From Rhodeus uyekii (Eukaryota > Chordata > Actinopteri > Cypriniformes > Acheilognathidae): 64,000 bases of DNA. Shown in pieces: positions 22,570-35,299 of this stretch. The stretch lies in assembly GCA_037043235.1 (NCBI GenBank), contig JAWRVZ010000079.1:2084001-2148000 (forward strand), written 5' to 3'. The notes below the pieces were generated by a model. The model was not told the origin of the DNA and searched no databases. It worked only from the letters and a program-made list of their open reading frames with translations. Every line of letters starts with the position of its first letter. Position 1 is the first letter of the stretch. The position numbers and the translations under genes are program-made.

Positions 22570-23774
22570 AATAGATTTTGTTTTATTCCACTGATATCGA
22601 TAATTTGACATTAAAATTCCATCTCGTACAATACCAGCAAGGCAATGTGAATAAGCAATGATATGAAGAAAAATCAAACTAACAAAAACATCAATAACAA
22701 CGTCTTACAGTTTCATATTATGCACATGGAACGCCCCAGAACCGTAATGGAACAAAACCAATGGAATGATTAGAATCCAAAGCAAGAATGGTCCATAGAA
22801 TTGTGCTTGAGCTCCTCACTTCTATTCTACAATGCTGTTCCGCTCCTCCGCTCGCTAAGTGACTATAGTTTATTTTTTTCCCTTTATGAAAAACAAAGTA
22901 CATCACTATTTCCTTGTCATTTTTAAAAGCAGGAGCAGCAGAACAAAATTACGATCATATACTCTAATTCATTTTATAAAGGGCTAGAGGAATGTGAAGG
23001 AGCTCGAGTGAATATGTAAGTAGCAAAAGGCTTCGCCCCTTAGATTCCAGTTTCAACACAAATGCAAATGGTCAGACATGTGGAATGATGATTGGAATGA
23101 CCAGAAGTCTTATATTCAAGCATTGTTACAGACCCACAGCCAATGAGATGTGAAACTGTACTATACATTACAATTACAGACTGCAAACAAGATATGAAAC
23201 AATTAAAAATATATATATATAAAAAAAAAAAAAACTTGACAACTGAAGTTCGGACCAGATTTTTTTCACATTGTCATAGCAACTGATAATATAAATGTGT
23301 TGAGATGTCTGCGAAGTGCTCTATGGCAGGCCATAAATATTTAGAGGCCTGTGTGGTCATGTATTTTGTGGGTTTGTGTGTGCGAGTCTTATTAAGACTT
23401 AAGTGCCACTTGTGACAGCACCTTTCCAGAACTGAGGAAACACTTATTAATAAGACAAACAGACAGCAAAAGCAATAGACAGGGAGGTGCATACAGAGAG
23501 AAAGATATGGGTGAAAGAAATAAATCATTCACGGTTTATGAGAGTACGAGAATGCGTTTTTGTTGTGTATGATTACATACTGAACTATGTTTGTTTTGGA
23601 TCATAACTGGGTCACAGCGGCTGACCCCTGATAAGACAGTTAGTGCAGGAATAGAAGAGGAAAAAGATGAGATCTTGAAAGGTGAGATGGCACTCTGCTA
23701 ATCATCTGCGTCTCTGCCGCAACCCCCCCCTCCCCCTTTTTTTTCAACCTTTTCTTCCTTTCTTTCTGTCATGT
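22570..23774 (-). other. lasp1 3' untranslated region (end uncertain)
   Basis: AT-rich sequence after the lasp1 stop. Several AATAAA signals occur on the transcript strand: 22869-22874, 22582-22587, and further out 22019-22024 and 21765-21770. The true cleavage site cannot be chosen from sequence. No coding content was seen. Confidence 0.4.
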
Positions 23775-26700
23775 TCAGATGGCCTCTACGTAGTTAGCCG
23801 GCAGCATGCCCTGCTGGCCGGTGCGCTCCACTCTTCCGTACATCCATCCCTCGTCGATCTGCTGAACGTCAACGATCAGGTCGCCATCCAAGAACGACAC
23901 CTCGTCCTCATCAGCTGCGGTGTAGTCGTACACCGCTCGGTAACGCTTCTGCATCACATGCAAAGAGGATTGTAAAATCTTAAAAAGAAGGAGTGTGTGT
24001 GGGACAGTGTGTATTAGAGTTTTAAGAGTTTATTACCCCAGAGCTGGGAGGAGGGGCGGCAGCGGCCTGACGCACAGGCTCAGGCTCATAGTGATAGTTC
24101 TGAGATGCTGCCGGGGGCTGATATACTACAGGAGAAAAATTGTCATATTTTATGGTTCACGGGACATCGAGACTGTTATCTGAATGATCATTACAATCAA
24201 AACATTGTGTACCTGGAGTTGTGTTTTGTTGAGGTGTCTGTGGGTGCTGAGGCGGGGCATCCCCTCCCATTCGGCTCTTCTCAAAGTCCTCATGGTACTT
24301 AATCTAAAACACACAGACATATTCATGGTTACAAAATTGGAAGAAAGAACTGCAACTATGTTGTTATGTCTATGTCTTGTCATCATATCAGAGTCTATGT
24401 GTGTATTTTATGCCTTGAAAAAGAACATTTAGTTGTTGTGAATTGAGTATTATTTGTTATAAAAAGCAGACGGCTTGGAAGAAATTATAAACATATGCAC
24501 AATATGACAGTGATTTCCAACAAAAGTCTGTACATGAATCGTGAAGTTATATTACAGTTATTAATGTAATAGTAAAATAGTATATTTTCCAGTTACTTTT
24601 GCAAATGAAAAAAAAAAGTATTTGAAGAAAAATGGAAAAAAATTCTGATCCTTAACTTTTTTTTATGTTGGCAGGACAAATATATATTTATAAAAGAATA
24701 AAATAAAAAATAGCAACAATGGTCTCAATCAGGCCAGCAGTAACCAGAAGAAAAAAAATCAATATTGTTGAACCCCAATTATAGGACCAATACACATTAC
24801 CTGTAGTAGTAATAATAATAAACATATGTAGCATCAGAGCAGCTGTTGAATGCACACATCAACACTTTCCATGTCTGCTTTACAGTGCAGGAGTAAATAG
24901 AAGCATAAAAAGACCAATCACAGTCCAGTACGTACGCACGCACGATAAATATGCTGAGTCTTATAATGTCAAAGCTGAACTTTCAGCATCATTACTCACA
25001 TGATCCTTAAGAAATCAGTCTAATATGCTGATTTCTGACATTTTTTATTACTATCATGTTAAAAAAGTTGGGTTGCTTAATATTTTATATACAAATTGTA
25101 ATACATTTTTTGCAGCATTTGTTAATTAATAGATACAAATCTTTAATTAATTTAAAGATTAATAAATAAAAAACATTAATATATAAATGTGTGTAATATA
25201 TACATATATATTTGCAATAGAAATCTTTTGTAACATTGTCACTTAATACATCTGTCACAATCAATTTAAGGTATCTTTGCTGTACAGTATTAATTTATTT
25301 TAATTCATTTAAAATCTTACTGTGCCTAGACCTTTGAACTGATGTGTATGATGACTTAATTGACCATGTACTAAAAGCAATCATAGAGCAACAATGAAGA
25401 AAACCACAATGCTGTACATTTTACCAACATCCTCAAACTGAGTGGTTTTCTTCAGCAGCAGTGGGCACTTTGTGTGCGCGGTTCAGACTAAAATAACTAC
25501 AGAAAATTGAAGCAAGGAAGAAAAAAAAAAATAGAATGCAAGTGAAATACTGATGTAGTGCTTTCTGATAATTAAACTACGGTACTCAGAAAACAGTCCT
25601 TCATTTTGTAAAGTGCTGGTTTCAGCAAGAGGTTTTACTTTAATTAAACTTCATTCTGAGCCAAGGTGACACATTTATAGTAATTCCTGCACCATCCACA
25701 GGGTGTCTCCTGAGCCAGATGATGGAGCGCTGTCTTGCTCACTTTTTTACTGACAGGAAATGACATTGCAAAAAGGAAGTTTGGTGACATAAATGTTGCC
25801 ATGCAACCATCACAGGCACTTCAGCCAACAGGTGTGTGTGTGAAAGAGGAAGGGTGGCTGGATCAAGGTCAAATAATTATTACTTCTTGTTAACAATTCA
25901 TCAATAAACAATAAAATAATATTAAAGATGATTGATAAACTGTGCATGTTAGCAAAAGTAAACGAGGCATAATAAAATAAAAAGAAAGGAATGAACAGAG
26001 AAAAACCATAATACTTCCATGACTATGTTAGATGATTCTCAATAAGAAGTTTTAGGAGTTGGACTTACGTTGCTGATTTGGTCTTGCGTTTTCTTGATTC
26101 TCTGCAACTCCGGTGTGTCGGCCACAACGCTGAAGCCCCTTCCTTTGTTTTTCTCAAATTCCTCCTTGTAGAGCACCTGCAACACAAACACACAGAAATT
26201 AATAGCGAATATTCAGGTTCACAGGTGTACTTCCCTCCCTTGTAGTATATCCGCATAAATGAAGATTAGTTGATGGGTAATCATAACAACAACATTTGGC
26301 ATTTTCCACAATTCACAGGGTAAGACGACCTTAAGACATTTACTAAATTATGTCATTTTTCTTTTCAACAAATGGTATGTGAAGTAAATATCTAAATATT
26401 ATTAGACATTTTATTTTCTATTAATTTTATTTTTGAGGCTGATAATAGATTCTGTGAATCTATTTGGGTCTAAATACAGCGTAAAACCCTGATTTGTGTG
26501 GTTTTGTAATAACCTAGCAATAAATTAAATAAATAAAAATAAAAAAATAAATAAAAACAATCATACAACAAAATGAAACAGGGTTGCATACGATCTCACA
26601 CCTTAGGGGTCAATTTGGGAACAAATATTGTTCCGTAGCTACTGATAAACTGATATTTGCTGGTTTCTTTTTGTGTGACAATAATAGAGATAACAAAGAT

Positions 26701-29700
26701 TCATGATTTATTATTTATTTACAAATGCAATCGATACAACAACCTCAGTAAAAACTGAAAAAGTAGAATGAGATGTAATAATGAGATGTAATAATGATTG
26801 TTGCTTGTATAAGTTTATCTGATCTAATAGTTCTTACTAGAAAAACATGGGATTTGTGCCTCTAATGTTTTAAAAACTCACAATCCACCAGAATTTGTGT
26901 TCCACATAAATCCCTCACCCTGTTTTTATGCACATTTTGAAGCATCACATCAGAAAAAAGTAATTTGCGAAAAAGTTTACACCCTCACTGGTTTTTGACT
27001 TGTGCGGAAAAGTGTTAATGCTACTAATGGGAGATGGAAACGCATTTTCCGAAAAAGTTCTGACAGCGAATATTAAACCCACGTGACTAACCGGCTGCTA
27101 CTGCTGATGATGTTTTATTTACTGTTGGTAACTCGGTTACCGATACCACCGTCATCCGCTTGAACAACTTGAAGGAAAGGCAGCAAATTTATGTTTGTTT
27201 TTCTTTCTTTTTTTGCAAACTTTGAAGTTTAGCTTCACATATGGATGGAAACCCAGCTATAGTTCTTCCTCACACAAGAGCAGATGATTATGACATGACT
27301 TGTGCATTCTTTGAGTATTATGGTCCACTAACCAATCCCACAAAAACATACAGAAACCAGAAGGGGAGAGAAAGCAAATACTGGCACGGTGGCCTACCTG
27401 GCTCTGCATCTTGCTTTGCTGTTTCAGGCGCAGGTTCTCCGGAGTGTCTGCAACACTGGTGAATGACGTCTTCGGATAGTGTCTGAAACACATATAGAGA
27501 CATTTGTTAACGTCACCATTTGATTTGCAAATTAACATCTCCATATTTCCCCTAGTTGAATGACAAATCAAAAGTATTTTTAATTATAATACTTCTAGCC
27601 TTAGATATAATATTATTCAAGTCACATTTACTGCTGCATAAACTACTTCTGCTAGTTCTGTTAGCTATGAATGCTACGCAAATTGGACACGTTTTTACAA
27701 GGATCCTGAATTAGTGGCTGTGAATGTAAATCTCCACATGGGCTTATCAATGATCTGTATGGGGAGGGTGAAGCTTCACAAGCGTAATTTGTTCCTTGTG
27801 TAAACAAGGCAGCTTATTTGCCTTATTTTCAAAGAACAACGCAACACAAAATTAGCATGACAGTGACAACCCCCAACCACAATCATCCAACGCAACACAT
27901 AATTAAGTCCCAGAAATAACAGAACTTTACAACAGAGTACCCAAATTACAATCACAGCATTAACTGATATATTTGGTACTGCAGTTGTAAACAGAACTAT
28001 TACACTAACCATATAATGTGCCACGACAGGATATAAACAGGATAGATTCAGTAAAGTGAATCGTACTTCACAACACAACAACCGAGCCAATCAAAGCGTA
28101 GTCTACTTCTGGTTACCACAGGACACCCTGTCTGCTTGGTAAACCTCCATATAGTACAGACATTGTGTTGCTGCAGGCAACCAACACATAATACACAACA
28201 TGCTCTGTAAATCAGTGACTGAACTTGTCCTTGCTACGCAAAAGACTTCACAAAAATCATGTAGTGCCCAACAAAGTGTCAGTTATTTATTTATTTTCTG
28301 ATACACCATTAAACTAAGAACTAACACAGGGCTCAATACCAAGGGCTACGGTCTTATTGATATAATATATAATTATTTAGATATACAGTAATACCTCGGT
28401 TTACGAGCGACTTGGTATACGAGAAAATCGGTGTACGAGCAAGGAGGGTCGAATCGGAGTACGAGCATTGTATCGGTGTACGAGAAAAAATTCCCTCACC
28501 CATGCGCAGTTCTGTGTGGAAAAAGTCCTAACGCTCAGCATCCTTGTGCGCATTTTTACATGAAATATCCTAATGACAGCCTCTCATAACACAGTCAGGA
28601 GGTTCCAACCCCTTTTATAACCCCTTAACTCATTCATTGGCTCTATCATTCACCACAGTGATATTTTTTATAAGTGATTTACAGAAGTTTTTACCTCATA
28701 TTCTAAACATTAATTAATTGTGATCACTATTGTTCACGTAGTGAAATATACACGGTTTTAGCCAAATAATAAACAAAGTAATAGGGTTAGACAAACCATA
28801 TTTTTATACAAACAACATATAAGCCTCTCCTACAAATGAGCACTGTTTTCATGTTCGTCGAACCTGCAGTTTCTCTGCAGTATCGGCAAAAGCGCAAGGA
28901 GTAAAATGTGACTTCTTACCCCGTGAGCGGGGCTCGTTTTAACGGACAGCGGGTTAGTTGTAACACCATGTTATCCAATGCAAGTTCATTCACGTATTTT
29001 TATTTGTTTAAAAAAGTTGTGTCTTGATGATCATAAGCATAACTTAGCTCCCCTAGTTCTCTCGCGGCTCCCGCGAATTCGTTCGTTCGAGGCTCCCGCG
29101 AATTCGTTTGTTCCAGGCTCCCGCGAATTCGTTCTCTCGCGGCTCCCGTGAATTTGCTCTTTCGCGGCTCCCATGTTCCACGACTTTAACTCTGGATTAT
29201 CACTCCTTTGTTTTCTGCACTATTATAATAAATTCACTCATTTGCTTTCATCCTTGCTTTCCCCACTCCCCTCTCCTCCCTCCTCTCTCTCCTCCAAGCA
29301 GGCTGCTCAAACCTGACGTGCATTATAGTAAATTGTCAAGTATTTTTTGAGTTTAATTGTCAATTATTAATTAGTATTTATATGATATCTTAATGGTTAC
29401 AATTTTAACTGCAATTAATAGGGTAAAACCAAACAAATATTTAAAATGGGCATTTGTGGTCATGTGGAACGAATTAATTGATTTTTAGTGCATTCTTATG
29501 GGGAAATTTGTTTTGGTGTACGAGCATTTCGGTTTACGAGCTCGCTCTTGGAACGAATTAAACTCGTAAACCGAGGTATTACTGTAATATTACTATATAT
29601 TTTGAATTAGTAATTTTTTTACAAAAATTTTTGGCTAACGGTTAGTTCACTCAAATCACACAGACAGAGAGGAAAACAAACATGCACAGAATAAAAGGCA

Positions 29701-32700
29701 CTCAAGCACCCAGGCTGAGTTGAGACGTGACCTTTCCACAATCAGAAGACAATAAGTGTCTTCAATCACAATGTGCTAACTTACTCTTCCTTTAAAAATG
29801 CTGTTAGCCACAAACCAAATAGCTATTCAAACTATTTTTTTTTTAAACCATGAATTAGAAACCCACTTTTCAAGTCCTGGATTATATTTGTTCTTTTTGA
29901 GCATCTTAATCCACTAAAATAGGGTTGTGAAGGTCAATTCACTGTGATTTTAAAGCTGTGACTGAATTTACTTCTGAATTAAGACATTTTTTGAGTGAAA
30001 TGTCTTACTACAAAAGAAACAATGTTCAGCAAGACGTGATTTTAGCGAACAATTAGAAGGTAAAATAAATGTTCATTTTACAAATATGTATAATTAGACC
30101 CATAATACACAGAAAACACTCAGAGATACTTACGCATTACAGTATGGTCTCTTCTCAAAGCCTTTGTAGTTCTTCATATTTAGAGTCAATTTAATTATTA
30201 GATCTTTAGATTTAAATATATTGCTTTAATTTGTCATCTAATATTTATACTGTATTTTATTTAAGCTTCACTTTAATTAACAAACATTTGGATAGTTTTA
30301 GTTAAAAATACCAACATTGATAGGAAAAAATAAGCATTTGGTTGGGTGTGATGTAATAAACGCAGTTGTTGTAATTTCTGCGGTTTTAAATGATCTTCGT
30401 AACGTTGAGTGACATTACAGCTCTGTCAATTCAAGCAAAGACTCTATAAAAACCTAACTATTATGCCAAATTTGACCATTATTGCCAATTTTACTCCTGC
30501 CATGTTCTTATCTAAGTTTAATAAGTTGAGCATGACAAAAAATATGCACATTTTAATAAAAAGTAAAATAAAATAACGTCCAGGCAAATAAAAATCTGTA
30601 CTTCTGACCCAACTGGATCAGCAGTAAAAAATATGTATTGTTGGAACCTGAGAAATAACAGCTAATTACCATTTTCGGGCAATTATATCAATCAGTATAT
30701 TGGCATGCAGGCCAAAACAAAATTTTTTGGCTAACGGTTAGTTCACTCAAATCACACAGACAGAGAGGAAAACAAACATGCACAGAATAAAAGGCACTCA
30801 AGCACCCAGGCTGAGTTATACGTTTAAATCAGTTAACAGACAATCCCAACGTGATCCAATCAGATGCTTTTTTACTTCCGGTGGACCCGTCATTAGACCA
30901 GCACTCTGAGAAGTAAACAGGCCTTTAATCTGTTGGACGCAAGAGGACATTACTCCTCCATGCTCACTTACTCAGATTATCTTCAAAATAAGCACTGAGT
31001 AAACAGTGGAAGTAGGAGATCTAGACAGAGGGACAGACATAAATCATTTGCTAAATAAAGACTAAAATCCCCTGGTTTATTATGAACATGAGTATGTGAG
31101 TGTGAGAAATAAAAACCTTGACACACATCAGCACTCACAAAAGGGATGTATTTGGATGTTTTCTATTCATTCTGGCCATGTGAAAGCAGAATGCCAAGCA
31201 TAATGGTCTGCGTTAAAACACTTCAAGTGTTAATGAACTTTATGAATGAGCCTCCTAAACCCAGGAATGCTATAACTGAGGTGTCTGACTTACAAAACTA
31301 GTCTATTAGCCATCAGAAGTGGATTCCAGAGAAGTGAACTCATTCATGTATGCATATGTATGGCTCATTGTTGTGAAATTATAGGAATTTCCCTCCACTT
31401 TCCTTCCACAATTGACTGAACAAGTCAGCTACTGTGCGTACAGACGTGACCTTTCCACAATCAGAAGACAATAAGTGTCTTCAATCACAATGTGCTAACT
31501 TACTCTTCCTTTAAAAATGCTGTTAGCCACAAACCAAATAGCTATACAAACTTTTTTTTTTTAAACCATGAATTAGAAACCCACTTTTCAAGTCCTGGAT
31601 TATATTTGTTCTTTTTGAGCATCTTAATTCACTAAAATAGGGTTGTGAAGGTCAATTCACTGTGATTTTAAAGCTGTGACTGAATTTACTTCTGAATTAA
31701 GACATTTTTTAAGTGAAATGTCTTACTACAAAAGAAACAATGTTCGGCAAGACGTGATTTTAGCGAACAATTAGAAGGCCAAATAAATGTTCATTTTACG
31801 AATATGTGTAATTAGACCCATAATACACAGAAAACACTCAGAGATACTTACGCATTACAGTATGGTCTCTTCTCAAAGCCTTTGTAGTTCTTCATATTTA
31901 GAGTCATCTTACAGACTTCACAGCTAAAGCATCCTTTATGCCAGTACTGAAAGAGAGAAATGACAGATTAAAGCTTTAAACATGTGTTTGTATTAGGAGG
32001 TGTATGCAAAAGTAACAGGGAAATTGTTTGCAATGGCGTTGGGAAAGATAAAGGCAAATAAAAAGGGCAAATGAGATGATGTCCTTCAGATCCCTTAGTG
32101 TTGCTAATTCAGTCGCTACGGCCGTTACAAAGTCTATGCGGTTTGCTCTGAGGATTATATGGACAAAAACAATGGAGTGCTTGTTCTTGGAAAGCACTTG
32201 GAAAGAAATACAGGCTCAGGCACCACATGTGTTGTAAAAGAGGTTACATCCATTCGGCGTAAAGGCAAGGTTTTTTCTAGTGTGAATGCATCCATTTTAA
32301 ACACTTACTGGCATGTCTTGAGTGAAGATATTTTAGATGAAACCCCCCGCCCCCCGCCTCAGAGCACAGTGGTTGTCAAGTAGTTACTAAGTGAGTTACA
32401 TCACCATTTTCCCAGATTCTTGCAACATTAAGAAAAACAGAAACAAAGGTCCAGAACAAATGCTGGGAAACACACTGACGCTCCTGAAATACTGGCGTCC
32501 AGTGGCTACAGACCAAAGAATGCAGCTGTAATTCATACTAGCCATTGATTAGCAGCTTCCTTAGTTAATGTTAACCATGGGAGTGTTTCAGTGATAAAAG
32601 ACCACTCACACACACACACACACACTCACACACAGAAAATGGACTGGGGCGACTGACCTGACCCACTACCCTACATTCCAGCTCTACAGCCAGTCAAGCA

Positions 32701-35045
32701 TGCTAACTGCAATGCGTACAATCATGGTGTGTTTTTCTTTCTATATCAAACACTTTCTTGCCAGTCGGCTGGAATTGTCGTAGTTTGATGTGCATGAGCA
32801 AATAGTCATGCATCCTCTGCATTACCAGAGAGAGGAAGCTGCTTGCAAACACATCAGCAGCGGTTCTGTTCACATCCAAAAATACACACACACACAAAAA
32901 GACAGACTACTCTAAATGCCTTATATTGAATAATTAACAAAAGTAATCAAGCATGATGGGAAAACTGATAATAAAGTTTCTGAACCTGACAATTATTTAT
33001 AACACATTTGATAAATGAACATGCCAGCAATGATTTGTAAAGGACAATCTTTTCATGACATTAAAAACATCAGCTTTGAAACCAATTCCTCAAGTTCAGT
33101 CATAAAACAATTTATTATTCAAAAGGTCAGTCAGACTTTTCCACGTTCCTGAAAGAAGTCTCTTTTGTCTCTCACAAGGTTGTATTTATTTATTCAAAAA
33201 CACACACAAAACAGTTATTTCTTTCTAGTTTACGTCATTTTGAAATATGATTTATTCCTGTGATGTCGAAGCTGAATGTTCAGCATCGTTACTCCAGTCT
33301 TCAGTGTCACGTGATCCTTCATTCTGATAAGGTGAATTTGATGAAACCTTTCTTATTATTATCAATGTATCAAATATTTTTGAGGAAATCGTGATACATT
33401 TTAAAAAAAGGATTCTTTAATGAATAAAAAGTTTAAAAAAAACAAATAGAAATATTTTGTGACATTGTAAATGTGTCCTGAATTAAAGTATGAATCTCTT
33501 TTAAATAAAAAAAAGATCTTAACGACTCCAAACTACTTCATGGTGTTTATATAGTTGTTTTTGAAGCTTAATAGTCGCCACCTGCTATTGTACGGAAAAG
33601 GGCCGCCTGGACATTCTGCTTAACTTCTCTTTCTGGCGCTACCCACCAAAAAAGGCGAGTAAATATTCATTTCTGACCACTTCTCTCGGGTGTGGCTCTT
33701 CTGAGAAGTTCTTCAGTGACAGATGATGAACTGAAGCAGAATGACAAGCAATGGTTGGCCTCTCTTCAAGCTGAGAGAAGCATCAGCACGCCTCAAAGGA
33801 AAGACAGTGTGAAGCATCTTGTGAGAGGCCTTTCCTTCAGGCAATGAATAAGGAGCCAACTTGCGTACGTGTGTGGGGTCAGTGCTATTTTTTGACAACA
33901 TTTGTGGGAGGTGTGCCATCAAACGCCTCCACTTCTACTCTTACGTCAGCTTCACGCACTTTACGTCTGTGTAGTTATTCCTCAAACAGACTCGTTCAAG
34001 GCCACGGAGACGGCGGGCGATCGATTAATGTGCTTTTACCGTCCATTACGCGCGTTATCACTTCGCCCCAGTTTCTCTCCCTCGCAAATACTTGCGCTGC
34101 ACGGAAATAAAAGGCAGCGACCCCACCCTCTGGTGCATCCAAAGCTATTCAAAAACTCAAGATTTCACCACACACACAGGACGAGAGCGATAAGGATATG
34201 GGTTGAGAGGGGGGTGGGGTCAGCATATAAAACCTTTCACAAGCGTGTCGAGCAGCAACACTTCCTCTGGACGGTTGGTAAACATGTAGTACAAATGTGC
34301 ACATCACGCAAATGACTCATGGTTCAGGAACGCGTGAAAAATTGGCCCCAAAAATCGCACGTTTATTAATACCTCGCAGGCCTCGTACAGACACAAGGGG
34401 AAGTTGCACATCTGCGAATCTGGCTAGGTAACACAAAACCCCGCGATAGGACACAACCCGACGCGCGCGTAAGCCAGCTGTTAGATTGTTGTTAAGAGAC
34501 TGAAAACGCATCTTATTCACGCTAGGAAACGTGAGCATTAGATGTGACTTGGGCTGTTTTGGGTTTTTCGGATGCGTCCATGTCGCCCACAGGACAGACT
34601 GACACGTCATAAACAAACCTCCTCCTCGAGACCGAGGCCACGAACAGCCTGATGCCGTTTGTTTGAAAAATAACGACTTCCGCGCAGCATTTCCGTCGAT
34701 ATCACACGATATTCGCAGTGAGAAAACCAGTATATAATCGACAACTTGTAGCATGTTATGAAGTTATCACAATCAAGGCTTTGATTTGCCGTCTCCCTCG
34801 CTTAGACGTTTCCGCTCTGCTCACAATCTCTATAGCCACAACCTCGGAAATGACTGGTCTCTTTTAAGCCACATTACTGAATCTGAATTATACATATCAA
34901 GATCCAAATATACCCCTTTCTCGCGGTCAGGGGTGTAAGCTATGCTAAGCGTATGCTAAGTTTCGCGTAGCCTTACCTTGTCGAGACAATTCACTTTTTC
35001 CGTGGGATACACCACTCGGTTACATCTGCTACACAGCGGGTTCAT
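23775..35045 (-). CDS. lasp1: LIM and SH3 domain protein 1
   Basis: An actin-binding scaffold of focal adhesions and cell edges. Seven coding exons: 34977-35045, 31852-31946, 27398-27482, 26069-26176, 24213-24303, 24037-24125 and 23775-23948. They total 711 bases, 236 residues, versus 261 in human; the shortfall is in the variable linker before the SH3. LIM zinc ligands Cys5, Cys8, His26, Cys29, Cys32, Cys35, Cys53 and His56 are all present (MNPLCSRC, YWHKGCFSCEVC, YCNAHYPK). Two nebulin-type repeats follow (FTSVADTPENLRLKQQSK; GFSVVADTPELQRIKKTQ). The SH3 spans about residues 180-236 (KRYRAVYDYTAADEDEVSF, MYGRVERTGQQGMLPANYVE) and ends at the stop. Intron 2 carries a Tigger-like element and a partial copy of exon 2. 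A 34-kb-scale paralogue (nebl/lasp2) is less likely given the linker and neighbours. Confidence 0.96.
24950..25352. repeat. MITE-like cyprinid repeat, copy 3 (lasp1 intron)
   Basis: Contains GTCAAAGCTGAACTTTCAGC, CATCATTACTCACATGATCC and AGAAATCAGTCTAATATGCTG, ending near CTAGACCTTTGAACTGATGTGT. The order is that of the other copies; diverged, non-coding. Confidence 0.65.
28386..29584. mobile_element. Non-autonomous Tigger/pogo-like DNA transposon
   Basis: Perfect 22-base terminal inverted repeats (beginning CAGTAATACCTCGGTTTA) are flanked by a TA target duplication (28384-28385 and 29585-29586). CAGT-start inverted repeats with TA duplication are the pogo/Tigger signature. The 1.2 kb body has no transposase frame, so it is non-autonomous. 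It contains repeated GTGTACGAG/GTTTACGAG motifs at the left end and a 25-base minisatellite at 29061-29172. It sits in lasp1 intron 2. Confidence 0.85.
29061..29172. repeat. 25-base minisatellite, about 4.5 units
   Basis: Units resemble TCGCGGCTCCCGCGAATTCG plus about five T-rich bases, repeated from 29061 with increasing divergence. CpG-rich, inside the Tigger-like element. Confidence 0.8.
29621..30188 (-). pseudogene. Partial duplicate of lasp1 exon 2 and its downstream intron
   Basis: This 568-base block is nearly identical to 30717-30817 plus 31442-31906. At its right edge (30134-30188) it contains the last 18 codons of lasp1 exon 2, TLNMKNYKGFEKRPYCNA, with an intact GTAAGT donor. It breaks off after GAGTCA, so the 5' half of the exon and its acceptor are missing. 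It therefore cannot be spliced in as a normal cassette exon and is best called a truncated pseudo-exon. Compared with the parent, it lacks about 620 bases (30818-31441). Confidence 0.85.
31440..31906. repeat. Parental copy of the duplicated lasp1 intron 2/exon 2 segment
   Basis: Matches 29721-30188 with only a few substitutions (for example TGTTCGGCAAG versus TGTTCAGCAAG). A second matching piece lies at 30717-30817 (matching 29621-29720). This copy contains the functional exon 2. Confidence 0.85.
32605..32635. repeat. (CA)n-rich microsatellite
   Basis: Interrupted CACACA tract in lasp1 intron 1. Confidence 0.8.
33150..33540. repeat. MITE-like cyprinid repeat, copy 4 (lasp1 intron 1)
   Basis: Blocks GAAAGAAGTCTCTTTTGTCT, TTTATTCCTGTGATG, GAATGTTCAGCATCGTTACT and TCAGTGTCACGTGATCC run in family order, ending near GACTCCAAACTACTTCATGG. 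Probably close to full length. Confidence 0.65.
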
Positions 35046-35260
35046 TTCGGAGGAATAGTAGCGAAGGAATGAGATGAAGAAACGATCCGGAGAGCGCTGT
35101 TTTGTTGATAACGCGCGAGGTGTGGATCGCTAGCCGTTGATGAGTCCAGTTCGCACCGCTGGCTGTCAGCGAACGAATCAGACGCGGAAGGCGCGCTCAC
35201 GGCACTGCCGCTGTGTCCTGCTGCGCGCTCCCGAGCAGAGAGATGAGCGGAAGACTTTCT
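33930..35260. promoter_or_regulatory. CpG-rich lasp1 promoter and start of intron 1
   Basis: The region around and downstream of the first coding exon has far more CpG than the flanks. It is the likely lasp1 promoter/5' UTR (upstream of 35045), with a CpG-rich start of intron 1. Long frames here (33902-34315 plus, 34317-34754 minus) are best explained by the CpG-rich composition and show no protein motifs. Confidence 0.4.
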
Positions 35261-35299
35261 CTCTCGAATACCTGCTCTGTGTCATTTGAGACGTGGAGA

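Noticed and set aside
33902..34315. 137-codon plus-strand frame in lasp1 intron 1
   Set aside because: Explained by high CpG content; no recognisable motif or exon signals.
34317..34754. 145-codon minus-strand frame near lasp1 exon 1
   Set aside because: Same CpG-rich region; no similarity I can recognise and no role in the lasp1 transcript.
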